Counted from the first letter of the stretch, positions 41,861-54,407 are shown. The stretch is 64,000 bases of DNA from Torreya grandis (GCA_037957365.1 JARHVA010002371.1:62001-126000); one strand, 5' to 3'. Notes: generated by a model not told the origin, from the letters alone. Made by a program: numbers and translations.

Positions 41861-42064
41861 TTCAAGAAAGCATGGCCAGCAGCTGGCACTTCACTGGCCA
41901 ATGTTTTATCTTCTTTTGTACATTTAATTCAAGAAAGCATGGCCAGCAGCTGGCACTTCACTGGCCAATGTTTTATCTTCTTTTGTACATTCTAATTCAA
42001 GAAAGCATGGCCAGCAGCTAGCACTTAACTGGCCAATGTTTTATCTTCTTTTGTACATTCTAAC
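41861..42064 (+). repeat. Three-copy minisatellite, unit 67-68 bp
   Basis: Units start TTCAAGAAAGCATGGCCAGC at 41861, 41928 and 41996 and are nearly identical. The high identity suggests recent expansion. A frame across them (41821-42021) is probably chance. Confidence 0.93.
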
Positions 42065-44745
42065 GGGTCCTGGTCAATCCAAGTCACATGAAGGCATAAA
42101 TCTCTGCGGCAACAGCCCCTCTTTCTCATGCATTTGCAAACCTATCTTTGGTTTTCATAAAATTTCTTTTCTAATTCATTTCTTCCGTGTTTAGCAGATT
42201 TCTCCCTTGCTCTGCCTTCTTCATTCAATGGATTTTCCTTTGCAGGCTTTGATTTGTAAGATCCAGATGAAATAGAAATGGCCTTCCATCAAGGGGGGTG
42301 GTCTGGTGTGGAAAACCTGATAGAAAAATGGAGGGGCCAGTTGCCTTCTCGAGCATGGTTGTGGATCTACATCCGCTACTTCCGATAGTCTCATTCCATA
42401 GCAGGGCAATCCTCGGGAAAGGAAATCTCCACAAACATTATGATCAAACTCTAATAGGAGAAGCTTGCAATAAACCCCAATACCATCTTTCATAGACTAT
42501 AGATCATAAATGCTGTCAGTGTGAGGGCCTATCTATTGTAGCCCTTGGCCTCCCTATCCCAATAGGGGTTGGCACCAGGGTCTATTTATAGTAGCCGTCA
42601 GCCTTATACATTATATTTGGCATTTGGTTAATTTGGTGATCGGACGACCCTTCCCCACCTATATACAATTAGAACTATAGATAGTTCTGTAGTAAGTCAT
42701 AGCAAGTCAATAGTCTAGTCTATATATGTAATAAAGTACAGTCTTCATAGCATAGCTGGGTCTTCCGTAGGTATTAGATGTGGATAGAAGATATGGGGTA
42801 GAGAGGGTTGGGAGATGGGGTATAGATGGTTGGGCAGTCAATAGAGAATATCTGGTGTGGGGGTGAGATTCAGGGCCTTGGTTTTCGGTTGTTTCCTATC
42901 TGAAGCCGGTGAAGTGTGGCCTTAGGAGTAGGTCTTGTGCCTTGTGCTTTGTCCCTTATCCTGCCCCTTGTCCCTTGCCTGGCTATAAACCAATCCAATC
43001 CAATTTATTGGGGTGAAGGACATCTCCAACACTGTCTTTCACAGACTGAAAACAAAACTGGAAAAGGATTAAAAAAGATCTGCAGTAATCCTAATTGGAT
43101 CTTTTGTATTCAAATACATTTCAGTTTGATTCATTGTAACTAGTTTTGATGGCTTGTATTGACTGTAATTGGCTCTCAACAACAGTAAGACGCTCACACT
43201 CCAAGATGACAGAGACATGAAAAAAACATGAAACAAGTTGATGCAGGTATTTGCATAAGTAGAAGAAAAATGAAGGCTCTGAGGAAGTTCTGGACGCTTA
43301 CTCTTCACCATCCTGAAAAAGCAGGAAAATGTGTTGCATTTGGAGGCCAGCGGATTCATACCCTGTGATTAGGCTGAAACTGCTAGATTTGACAGCTGAC
43401 TAATCTCCCCAACAAAGGACAAACAGGCAGATTGAGTCGACTCAAATCTGCATAAATGCGAGGAGGACAAAAACCAACTGCCGTGATTGGAGGACGAGGA
43501 ATTTTTCATTCTGACTGTTGAGATGGAAAGTCGGTTGGATCTCTCTGTTCTTGTTTGGTATCCCAATTTGTGGAAATAGCCCCATGGGCATTTGTAGGAG
43601 AGATCTAGAGTTGGAGTATGTTTGTACAGTTGTGTGTAGCAGGTTCATTATGATGTTTCGAGTGAGTTGTTGTGCAATGCAAGCTTGTGAGAGCACGGTA
43701 AAATGTTGATTCAGTCTCACAGTGTTCTTGGAGATTCCATAGGAGTAATTCGCTTGTACATCTTGCTGGTTTCAGTTGAGATATGGAGGTACAGCCCCAA
43801 GTTGCCGGAGTTTTCCCACATTGGGTTTCTACAAGGTAAATTTGTGTCATTCTATTTTGTGTGATTGCTGATATTCATTTTCTTACTCATTTACTTCCTT
43901 TTACGTTTGCTGTTTTTATTTCCAGCACTTCAATTCCATGTTGAAATTTGTAATAAACCTTGTTCACAAGTTGCAGCAGCATATATTTCAGAATTTCAGT
44001 CATAAGACATGGTAGATATGTGTTGGTGAATTATGAATAGAATATTTATTCTAATTGAAGATCATGCAGAGCCATCACCTGAGAATGCAATTCAAAAGAG
44101 CCATAAGCATCGAAATGAAGAGCTCTGGATTGATTGCAGGAGTTGAACAGATTTGGCTGCACAAACACCTCAATGTTTTGCTTCTGCAAAATCACAAACA
44201 CCTTCACAAAGAGGAAAAAACAGCACTAAAAGGGCTTCCAAGTTTTGAAATTCACAGGAAGTCACCAAAGGAAATTCACAAAAGGATAGCATTTTACAAA
44301 ATCAAGGTGGTAATTTGTTCTTAGAACTCAATAAGAAATCCACACATCAAGTCATCACATGATGAGATATATTTCTCTGTCCTTTTAGTGATGAACCACA
44401 CGTCTGTAACTTAAAACAGTGACAGCAAGGGCCGTTGAGCTTTGTAAATTACCCCCAAATCCTAATCATGATCTGGATTTTACCAATGTATTAATGGCTT
44501 TGTTATCCACGTGAATTTTCCCCTCATTTCAATATATCATTTTAATAGATAAAGATATACCATCCATTAAGGAGACTTCAAGGTTTTCAATTTTTGGGTC
44601 CCCTTCACTACCAATGGTGTTTGCAATTTTATCATACCCCAGCATACACGCATAGAGACTCTGATTTTTAAAACCTTGGATATCTATATAATCACTTGAA
44701 TGATTCAATTTAGTTTCCAGCTTGGAAAATGCCCTTTTTTTCTTT
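42065..44745. other. Intergenic sequence, no gene recognised
   Basis: Several short frames on both strands lack motifs. Near 42524-42595 a pair of similar segments (GCCTATCTATTGTAGCC and GTCTATTTATAGTAGCC) lies about 58 bp apart in a G/C-richer patch, perhaps part of an old element. Nothing firmer can be said. Confidence 0.55.
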
Positions 44746-45124
44746 CATAGTTCACGGTGTTTCGGGACGAGGGGATGGGTTTCCAGGATGGGGGGACGGA
44801 GGGCCTAAGTTTGGGGACGGCGGCGGGGGATCGGTGCTGAAATACATATAGTACTTGAAAAATTAATTATAAAAAGATGTATAAGGATTAAGTATATTGC
44901 ATTGAACATCAACAATTTAACATTGTGATTTAATCATTCAAGTTTCAAGTTTGATCCATTGAACAATGAACATTAACAATTTAACAATAAACATTGATGA
45001 TTGAACATTGAATTTTCAAAATTTCATAATAATGATTCATGATTACAATCAAGTATCAACAATGTTCAAAAACAAAATACTAAATAGTGAAATACTAAAT
45101 ACAAATGACTCAATGAGTCAATGG

Positions 45125-47437
45125 CTAATCATCCCCAATGTGGAACTCTTCATCACTAGAACTGCTGGACTCCACACGCTCAAGCTCCTCCAAGCTAATA
45201 CCAACCAGCCTTGTTTGTGTAGCATCATCATCAATCTGTGCTGGGTCCTCTGGCTCTACATCCCATCTGGGTGTTGGACTTTCCTTGTATGCAAGTGTGT
45301 TGCGGTCAATGAGACGCAAGGCACTATGTACAGCCACAAGCTTCTCTGCGCTCTTAAAGGTAACCCTGTTCTTCTTCCTGGAGTGGATCCAACTATAAGT
45401 AGACTAGTTCCTCTCAGCAACAGAATAACTAGAAACCTAGGACAACAAACGAATGGCTAGATCGGTAGTCAAAGAAGCAGGGCCATGCAAAGTCCACCAC
45501 AAAATTGGTTCCTCCTGTGCCATTGTCTCCCTATCTATTTCAGCCTCCTGTGAATATCCCCGAAGAGTGGCAAATTTTGTCCACTCAGTACGAATGATGC
45601 TGGCCTCTGTAGAATCATACATTTTCTGAATGGCCTTCACGAACCCTATCTTCACCTTAGCATCTTGTATGGATGTAAGTCTACCAGGGCTTTGCACATA
45701 CCACTTCGTGTTCAATGCATAGGCAGCCATGTGCAAGGGAGTGTTGAGCTTCTCCCATATGCTATGAATGATCAACTGAATATGCTCTGTGTAGAACGTC
45801 AATGTGGGGTCCTCTCGTACAACAACCTTCATTTGATCAAGCATAGTATCAATGCACTCATACACCTCTCCAAGTGTAGGTGCATTAGCATCTCCATATC
45901 TAATCACTGTGAAGACTGGAGTAATGGAGACAATATATTTGACATTAGCCCAAAAAACATCACTCTTCACCACGTCCTCCACCCTCTTCCCCTGCTCTGT
46001 CTTTGACTCAGGGCACCGATTGCATTCTGTTGTCATAACCATTAGTTGCAATGCCTTTTGCAACTCAAGCATTATCTCCAAGAGAGTAAAGTATGATGCA
46101 TAACCTAGTCTCTACAGGGTTCAAAAATTCTTTCTTGGAGAAGGTCTTCAAGAGTGCATGTGAAGTGTGGTGGTTGTAGATAAACATCTGCACATCTCTA
46201 GCATCATTAACCACTGCTTTGATCCAACTGATTTTTCTAGTGTCCTTCAGTGCATTATTCATGGCATGCACACAACAAGGAGTCCACCAAATATGTCTAT
46301 AGGCTGCCTCAACTAACTTCCTTGTTGCTCTGCACACATAGGTGGCATCTTTCACTACTTGCACTACATTCTGTGGCCCAACCTCCTCTATAGCATCTTT
46401 GAGGATTTGGAACTGAAAATCAGCATCCTTGCGATGCCCTGAACAATCAATAGCCCTAAGAAAATAAGGGCCAGTTGTCCTTGTAACCATTATATTGATG
46501 AGTGGACGATGTCTAATGTCCGTCCACCCATCCATGACAATGCTGCATCCACTAGAGACCTAGGTCTTCATCATTTTCTCTTTTAAAACATTAATCTTGA
46601 AATAGTTCTTATCCAAGATTGTTGTCTTCAATTTAGTTTCTCCTGGTGGCACATATGATGATCCTGCTTTTGCAATTTTTGCCACGACCTCTTTATAATA
46701 AGGAGAGCGAGCCACAGGGAATGGAATGCCATTGGCAAAAAAGAATTTGTCAATGGCATCATCTGCCTCATTCTTTGCTTGCACATTGAATAAATCCGTC
46801 AGTGGATTTGAAGCATCACTAGTCATCTTTTGTTTCCCCTTAGGCCTTGTTGCCCCTAAACTAGATGGATTCATTGCCATTGGCTTCTCCAAAGTACTAG
46901 AAGTAGAACTTTGTCTATGATGGCCCCCCCCCCTTGGTGGCAAAGTAGTAGATGAAGGTGCATCTTCTTCATTGGCACCCCATAATTTACATATTTCGGC
47001 CCTCAATTTCATATTCTTTTTCACCTTTTCACATACATCTACGCCTTTGCTTCGGATAAGGAGGTGAGCATTTGTTTTGGTCATGTTGCCAAACCATTCA
47101 ATGTTGCATCGCATAGGTGGCACTTCCATCTCCTAGTGCCCCCAACTGCCCCAAGCTTTGAAGGTACCTTGCTTGTAAATTGTTGTAAAGGTTTCTTTGG
47201 ATCAAAGGGACCCTTAGCTTATTGTTGAAGGGCTTGTGAAGGGCAACTATAATTGGAACTCTGAACAGAACTAGTTTGCCTTTCACAGTCACTCCTCCCT
47301 CCTTCTAAACTAGTATCATCATGTGCATAATCTGAATCATTGTCACTTTCAACTTCAACCCCAACCCCTTGAGGTTGAAGCTTCTCCTCACTCATGCTAT
47401 GAGATTGAGAACTCATAATGACATTGCAAGAAATCAA
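45125..47437 (-). pseudogene. hAT transposase relic (BED finger, DUF659-like, C-terminal dimerisation region)
   Basis: In order on the minus strand: an acidic N-terminus (47219-47437); a BED-type zinc finger with RWKCHLCDATLNG and then KTNAHLLIRSKGVDVC, split by a one-base frameshift near 47080; a spacer; the core MDGWTDIRHRPLINIMV with WTPCCVHAMNNALKD (46065-46535), the DUF659-like part; another frameshift at about 46075; and a long piece (45437-46081) ending WWTLHGPASLTTDLAIRLLS. The hAT signature SVAERN and STYSWIHSRKKNR follows. Three in-frame stops (46560-62, 45437-39, 45404-06) are all TAG. It cannot make a functional enzyme as read. Confidence 0.9.
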
Positions 47438-48239
47438 AATGATATTTTTTTTTCATTTTGTAAGTTTATAAATTATAATTTAAAAAATTAAATAATAAAA
47501 TTCAAACCATGCATAAATTTAAGGGATTAAAATTTTAAATTTCAAATTAAGACAAGGATTTTCTTTTTGTTTTTCTTACTTCAGTTCGCTCAAAGCGCGG
47601 AAGCAGAGGATACACAAATAGAAATCCTTGTTTGTAAGATTTAATTTTAAACATATAAAATTAAGCATTTGATTTATCATTTGAATGACCATTGAAAATT
47701 TAAAAATAAAAATTTAAAATTTATTTTCAAGCATTTGAATGAATGAGAATCACAAATAAATATTTTAATATAATAATTTTTCATTTAAAAATTTGAAATT
47801 CAAATGATTCAATGACATGAATGAAAAAAGCAGAACAAAACAATTTAAAAATGAATAATGATTCAATGAAATAAAAATAATAAAATTTTACAATTAAAAT
47901 TTAGAAATTGAAAGAATCATAGGGCCTACCTTGTGGGTGAAATGATGAAATTGAAGAGGCTTGAATCTTCTTGGCAATGGCTTCTCTATCTTCTTCTTTG
48001 CTCTCTCACTCTTGCAAACTTCTCCCTCTGAGCTTGCTGCTTCTACTTTCAGCTCTCTATTTCACTCAATGAAGTTTTTGTGTGATTTGGAATGAGAGGG
48101 AGAGGGTTTTTATAAGCTTTTGGGATGCCTTGGGGGGGTGGGGGTTGGTACCACTAGCAATTAGGGTTAGGGTAGAAAGCATAAAAATCCAATTTTTTTT
48201 TTTTTAAATTAAAAAAAAAAAAACACTTTGACTTTAGTG

Positions 48240-48425
48240 TGCGTGGGGGACTTTTGGACGTCCCCGAGACTTCTGGAAGTCCAGGGGACGTCCCTCCAAA
48301 AAGGGGACGTCCCCTCTTAGAGGGAGACGTCCCGGAGATGACGGCGAAACTTGGCAAAGGTGGCGGGACGGCTGGGGGACGTCCCTGAGACAAAACATGG
48401 GGTTTTGGGGGGACGCGTCCCCATG
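48240..48425. repeat. Subterminal GGGACGTCCC repeat block of the hAT element
   Basis: The palindrome-like GGACGTCC recurs at about 48256, 48287, 48304 and 48379, with variants GAGACGTCCC at 48325 and GGGACGCGTCCCC at 48411. Subterminal repeats in hAT elements are typical binding places for the transposase. CpG-rich repeats of this kind would also attract methylation. Confidence 0.75.
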
Positions 48426-48618
48426 GAACAGTGGGTTTTTTTGCATTTACTACTAGACTAGAATGCCCCTCAACTTCCATTTCAAGCCAAGTTTCAAAAA
48501 AGGAGCTCAATTTTTCTGTTTGAGTTTTAAATGCACAATCACTTCCAACTGGGCTTTTGGATTCCCGGTTGCAACTACAAAAAAATTGAGTTCTAAACTT
48601 CCCTCACACGGTGGTGGT

Positions 48619-49852
48619 TGTGTGATCTCTAATCGACTTAGATATTCCAAGAATGATTCACCAACACGTTTATACTTTTTGTTATGTGCTGATCCAATGC
48701 AGTATGTTACTGAAACCAACATATAGAAGGCTGAAAAATGATGTTTGTTATAACTATGGGCTTCCAGCTATGTCCTCTATTCATAATGCAATTGTGTACA
48801 TGGTCACATACATGCCTACAATGCTTATACATAAGATTTCACACCCCTTTTATTCTACTGGTAACTTGTGGCACTTCCGATCCACAAGACAAGGGTGTAT
48901 AAAAGAAGTATGGTGATTCTTTAGGTTGTGTATGACCAAATTTTACTTATATTTTTCTTACAAACAAGGACTATGCTTGTAGTCTGATGATTATCTCAAT
49001 TATATGCTTGCTTAATTGCTTGACTATATGGAATAGTGGCATGGCATGAAAGTAAGCAAGCGACCCACACACATGAAAACATAGATAAAAACAATAATTT
49101 ATCCAAGAGAAACCCAATATGAGAAAACTCTGGAAGAGTGGAGATTTTAGCTTCGCTAGCTTCTTGCAAGATTTACAACCCATCTGCTTGATTTGACCTG
49201 TCAAATGTATTGTGGGCTTTCTCTAGCACGTATATAATGCTCATTGGACATTGTGAGCTTTCTATACCACCTGTATAATGTTTTACCAGATTGCCTTGCT
49301 GCGGATTACGTGCTTATTTTACATGCTTGACTGCCGTTCTCAAGTTTACAATCATCTTCTAGCTGAAGAATTTTGAATTGATTCTTTAGTGCCTCGACAT
49401 GACTCCCAAGGGGTATCTCTTTCCTTACAAGTGAGAAACTGAGTCATACAGAGGATTTGAAACATCTCACATGAAGGAATGAAAGATAATTCAATTTAAC
49501 TTCTCTTTGGCTGCTTTGGTTTTGTCATTTAGTCTCATGTGGAGCAAGTTCGTACCAAGTCAAACTCATCTATATGCCGCTATCTTATGTTGCATGGGTT
49601 CATACCTAGCTGAACTCGTCCCTATGTTTTCTTTAAGTGATGTTAGTCCGTAAGATGTCTGGGTCATCCTTCAGACTCCTCGCACCTTTGCTTTGTCATT
49701 GTTATGCTTTTGCACTTGATTTTTTCAATATGTCTTCTTGGAGTTGCAGAAAACTTGCCTTAAATCACTTTATTAGTGAGACACGAACTAAGAAATTAAG
49801 CTGATCAACTCAATCAACAGAATTATGATGTTCTAGTATCTAATTTATATCA
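48619..49852 (-). repeat. 3' LTR of the large antisense element
   Basis: Minus-strand start TGATATAAATTAG at 49852, after a purine tract. The left edge was placed by similarity to the right copy and is uncertain by a few bases. Confidence 0.7.
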
Positions 49853-50443
49853 CACCTCCTCGATATGAAGGCTTATGATGCGAAAAAACTCTTAAATGAA
49901 AAGATAAAGCATTTACTTGCTACCTTTTTGAATGGGATACTTTTGTTTCTTATTTCCTCAGTAAGTCGCAAGGATCCCTTCCAAGTGTTTGCAAAATGAC
50001 TTCCGTTCACTCTTTGGTGTCTTTTTCTTTCCCTTGTACTCTTTGGTGTGTTGGTCTTTGTCTTGCACTCTTGGGTATCTTGGCTTGTAGGCTAGCATAG
50101 TGCTTTCTCTTGGGAGAATCTTGCTAGATCACTTGCCTTGATTATGTGCTCACAACAAGTGACAAAGACATCTCTTGGTTAAGTGAGTGGCATAAATATA
50201 TTGTTAACTATTCACCTTCCTTGCTTGCTAGATCACCTCCTACATAGTTTCCCCATCTTGATGTTCATTCAAACGACCGCATCTAGAGTTGCACTCGACA
50301 ATGCCTCTAAGTTGGCCGAGTGCTCTCCCATTGGAGCCGTCGAGTCCTCAATCTATGGGTCATGTTGTTCTTTATTGCTCATCTCTAATGCCCTCATTCT
50401 ATTGATTGAAATTGGAAAGGCCCTTCGTTAGGATTGGGAAAAC

Positions 50444-50778
50444 CAGTGTTATGCCGGGAGTCATTCCCAAGGGTCGGGGTGATGTCCTTGATGTCTTGGG
50501 GATGGGTGGGACAAGGATGGGGCATCCTTCACTCTTTTAGAAAAATAGAAAAAATTAAGGGTGTCCAAGGGATGTCCTTGAGGTGTTCCCTAAAATGGGG
50601 ACATTTTGAGGACAATGTGACATCCCCAATGTCTTTTTATTTTTTTTAAACTTTAAAAAAAAATTATATGTATTTTAAAGATTTAAATATCAAATTTTAT
50701 ATATTATTAACTATTCAAATAGACACCCTCGAAACCGTGCTCCCCCGACCTGCCATCCCCAAGAAGCATGAAACTATG
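50444..50778. mobile_element. 335-bp hAT MITE with perfect 8-bp target duplication
   Basis: Flanked by GGGAAAAC on both sides (50436-50443 and 50779-50786). The left end is CAGTGTTATGCCGG; the right end on the other strand is CATAGTTTCATGC, alike after one gap. The subterminal parts are rich in GGGGA/GTCC words, as in the hAT element at 44746-48433. It sits inside the large antisense LTR element and is therefore younger than it. Confidence 0.85.
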
Positions 50779-51199
50779 GGGAAAACCTCAACTTGAGCAA
50801 GGTTCTTCAAGATTCAATTGCATAAAATTGTTTTTGTTCAATGTTTCGGATTTGTTTTGCACATGGTTTCATGCATCTTGGGGGTTTCAGGGGCGTCTAT
50901 TAGAATAGTTAATAATATATTAAAAATAAAAACTGATATTAAAGTATTTAAAATACAAATAAATATTTATAAAAGTTAAAATTTAAAAGAAAAGACTAAT
51001 GTATTGGCTTCACTCTTTTCTTCCCCAAAGAATGATCTAGTATCAAGTTCCAAAACATCGGATATTGGCTTCATTCTTTTCTTCCTTGAAGATGGGTTCC
51101 CTGTAGTGAGAGCCGAAATGTAGGAAAAAACCAATTTTACGCAGTTGAATCCAGAAGAACCTCATCAAATTTTAAACTGCGAAGAAACTAATCTCAAAA

Positions 51200-51500
51200 T
51201 TAAAATCTCAACTGGTTGGCTGAGCGCATAATTATGTAGTAGGTTGTAGTTGACACTCAATCGTCATTTATGCACTTGACTTTGAGTTGCGATCGAGTGC
51301 ATGAGTCTTTTGACCTATTGGTCGAGTGGTTCGCTGTTGCTCACTGCTGAAGCTCTTCAATTTATCAAATGAGAGCCTAAAGGCCCTTTGTCGGAAGAGG
51401 GAAAACTTCAATCTCAGCTGAGCGCCTACCTATGTAGTAGGTTATAGTCGGCACTTGATTGGAGGTTATTTAAGTGCTTGGCCTTGAGTTGGTATTCGTT
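51200..51500. repeat. Diverged duplication, period about 205 bp
   Basis: Segments beginning GAGCGCATAATTATGTAGTAGG (near 51223) and GAGCGCCTACCTATGTAGTAGG (near 51420) are followed by similar CACT(C/T)(A/G)AT-containing text. It lies inside the large LTR element and is of unknown role. Confidence 0.6.
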
Positions 51501-51949
51501 TAGGGCTTGAAATCCCCTATTGTTACTGTAGTTGTAGCCGTTCAGGGGGCGTTTGACTGTTCATTAGTTTTAGTTCAGTTGGTCTCAAAATGTGAAGTTT
51601 GTATCAATCACAACAAATGCAAATGTATGGAAATGCTTTCAATGAAGGTGTTGTGTATACCAAGTTATACACCCATTAAATTAGTAGTTTTTGTGTGTAG
51701 TGCTACTCACCTTGAATGCTATCTGACCTTATCAAACTTCATGTCACTTCTCTTCCACCATGGAATAAATGCTTTGTTTCACGAGCATGCTTGTAGATGC
51801 CCATCATGTGCATAATATTAGTTGTCTTACAGAGTCAGATTTGGAAATTGTGTTGCAACCACGTCTCATGTGCATACAACTACTGAAATTTTATCCCAGA
51901 ATCTTAGCCATAGCTATTACAGCTTCAAATGTACAAACCACAATCATCA

Positions 51950-52240
51950 ATTTACATAGCCATGCTACACTCACGCTGAAAACAATTTTCTCTTGCACCG
52001 TGATGCCCAAATGCATGTCACAACTACTTGTTGATGCTGAAATCAGACCTATACATCCATGTTACAGTCATTGTGATGCCCTCATTCATGCTATAACCAA
52101 TGTGTTGAGAGAAAAGAGACTCAGATACCTGTGCTCAAACCATTTTGGTGAGAGAAAACAAACTCATATATCTATGCTCCAACCATTGTGATGACCCCAT
52201 GCGTGCTACAACCACTGTAATGAGAATATAGAGATGCTAT
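51950..52240. repeat. Degenerate short-unit tandem repeat
   Basis: Variants of CATGCTACAACCATTGTGATG recur about every 50-70 bp, for example near 52059, 52091, 52171 and 52199. The copies are imperfect and boundaries are unclear. Confidence 0.5.
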
Positions 52241-52460
52241 AATTGATGCCATTTCAAATCTACTTTGAATGTGCATGGAAAAATATGAACTAGCTTGTTA
52301 CTACCTTTGTAATGCTCGACTTTCAATTCTTATATACTTTCCGCCTTGTGAAAGTGCTTTTCCTATTTTTTCCTTGGAGCGCTTGCTAAACTTGGAGTGC
52401 TTCTTTTATATCTCATTAGTATTCTGAAACGAGTGAGGATAACCATGCTCGACTTGGATA

Positions 52461-53555
52461 CTAACATGAAAATGAATAGCTGAAAATGTTACAACCTCTT
52501 GATATCATTGGCTGTCCTTTTTGCGCCTCACAATTGAACTTGATGGCTGTTCTGTACTCATCGTTGAGGAGTGGAATACCTCTGTTCTTGCTCATGCAAA
52601 TGAAGTTAGTTTCATACTTGTTTCTACTAACAAATGGAACCGTAAACAATTTTCGAGTGCTTTTCATGCATATGAATGCGAGTAAACATATTTGCAAATA
52701 CTCTACCGAAGGAGTCAAGAATGGCTACTAACCATTATCCACTTGTGATGGCAATAAGGACATCTCTATGGGTTGTTCCCTTTTGATGGCTTCTTTCTTG
52801 TTTCTACTAACAAATGGAACCATAAACAATTTTGGAGTGCTTTTCATGCACACAGATGCAAGTAAACATATTTTCAAATACTCTACTGAAGGAGTCAAGA
52901 ATGGCTTCTTACCATTATCTACTTGCAATGGTAATGAGGACATCTCTATGGGTTGTTCCCTTTCGATGGCTTCTTTCTTGGAGGGTTCTTCTTTTATTGC
53001 TATCTCTTGGTTTGTAGTCGCATGAACCGCTTCTTGCTTGTTGGACTACCAAAGCCTGCTCATGTTGTAACAACTGCAATAATTCTTGCCTTGCTTTTCA
53101 TGATGACTTGAAGAATGGTCTTTACAACATTCTTTTTGCTTCCTACACCTTGCTCTTCTTTTTGGCTTCAAGAGTGATGTGACCTTAATTTTCTTAAAAC
53201 TATTTGGGCAACTTGGTGATTGATTGCTTCTTCCAACACACAGCCACACGATGGTTACACATTCCACTAAATGAACATGGATTCCAACATTCATTTGCTG
53301 CATGGCCTTTCTTTCTTTAGTGGAAAGAAACAATGGAATGCTTTAACTCATGCATACCTTCTTGGGCTGTCTATATGATTGCGTGCACAAAGGAGTGGTG
53401 GTGCTATACCTTCTCCGTTGAGATGCTTCTCTCTTTGGAGATTCCTTTAACACTTCTTTGATGCATTTGCCTTCATTGGAAGGCTGCAATCTCTTTGGAG
53501 TGACCTTACATTTTTTTGTTATCATCGAGTGGTGATGCATTTCCTTCTCCTTCAT
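52461..53555 (-). pseudogene. Unknown frame with 60-residue repeats in the large antisense element
   Basis: One minus-strand frame can be followed from 53555 to 52461 with only a few stops (TAA at 53343-45, TAG at 53046-48, and two adjacent TAG near 52726-52730). It reads a basic Lys/Arg/Cys/His-rich N-terminal part (for example KRRARCRKQKECCKDHSSSHH), then an acidic lysine linker (KEEPSKKEAIEREQPIEM), then the 60-residue repeats. I do not recognise it. The Cys/His-rich part could be a nucleic-acid-binding region, which is only an inference. A further minus-strand piece at 53864-54139 may belong to the same product in another frame. Confidence 0.5.
52617..52985 (-). repeat. Two-copy 180-bp tandem repeat encoding a 60-residue repeat
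   Basis: Copies start CTTGTTTCTACTAACAAATGG at 52617 and 52797. The period is 180 bp, exactly 60 codons. On the minus strand each unit reads a peptide with PFLTPSVEYL, CMKST and LF.VPFVSRNK. Keeping a length divisible by three suggests the duplication arose while the frame was translated. Confidence 0.85.
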
Positions 53556-54407
53556 TGAGCTTCTCTCCTCTCTTTGGAGGCATTACTTTGGTGATTTGAG
53601 TTAATGCCATGCTACCTTCCTTTTCATTTGCAAGTTGTCCCTTCTTTCGGAAACTCCCTATGTTCTTCACTTGATTTCACAAAGAGAATGTCAGTGAAGC
53701 ATTGACATTTTTGGGCCGCTTTTGTTGAGATAGTTGCTTGGAGTCTTTTTCTTTGCAAGGTTTCCTTGATTCGGTTGTCTTGGACCATTCTCTAACTTCT
53801 TGTTTGCCACCAAAGCACCCCAGTCCTGTGTATTGAAGCCTTTCTCGTTCTCTATGGGATTTCTCATTTGTTGGCCATTTTTGTCAAGACCTTTTTGATT
53901 ATAACCAGTTTGAATGATAACTTAGAGTCAATTCCTTTCGTATGTTTATCAAAACTATCAAAGGATTCATTCAATACTCGATTGGAAGAACCAACACATG
54001 GTGGAGTGTTTACCTCAGTCATGGTTTGTGCCCTTTGTTTAATAGATTCTTCTTTTTTCACTCCACCAGTCTTTTGGAACTTTGCCAACATATTTTTATG
54101 TAAACAATTCTTGTTGCAATGTTTTGATGGACCATCCATGGCTTATCAATGTATTTTGCAATTTTTGATCTCTCCTTCTCCAAGTGCTGCACAATCTCTC
54201 TTAATTTGAGGTTTTCCTTTTGAATTTGCTGATTTATATTTTAAAGTTCTTGAAGCATTTCCTTCAAAGCCTTTCCCATATTTGAGCTATGCATCCAAAT
54301 AGTTTGCACTTCCCCGTGCATTAACAAATATGGAAGCAAATGCACACAAATTTGAAATGTGGAAGCAACACCCTTGCACAAGTCAGAAGGAAAACCTGCT
54401 ATGATAC

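Larger units (their letters stand above)
44746..48433 (-). mobile_element. Decayed hAT transposon carrying a transposase relic
   Basis: A minus-strand transposase relic (45125-47437) is surrounded by GC-rich subterminal blocks of GGGGACG-type repeats at both sides (44763-44840 and 48240-48420). The proposed ends are CATAGTTCACGG (plus strand at 44746) and CACTGTTCCATGG (minus strand at 48433), which pair imperfectly. The neighbouring 8-bp words (TTTTCTTT and GGTTTTTT) do not match, so the exact ends are uncertain. Size (3.7 kb) and layout fit a once-autonomous hAT element. Confidence 0.8.

Noticed and set aside
41821..42021. Plus-strand frame across the 67-bp minisatellite
   Set aside because: The repeat unit is not a multiple of three and no conserved peptide results; it is a repeat artefact.
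45008..46006. Plus-strand frames across the hAT region
   Set aside because: They are shadows of the minus-strand transposase relic, which carries the hAT motifs.
44738..48441. A clean 8-bp target duplication for the 3.7 kb hAT element
   Set aside because: The words next to the proposed ends (TTTTCTTT and GGTTTTTT) do not match, so the ends are given as approximate only.
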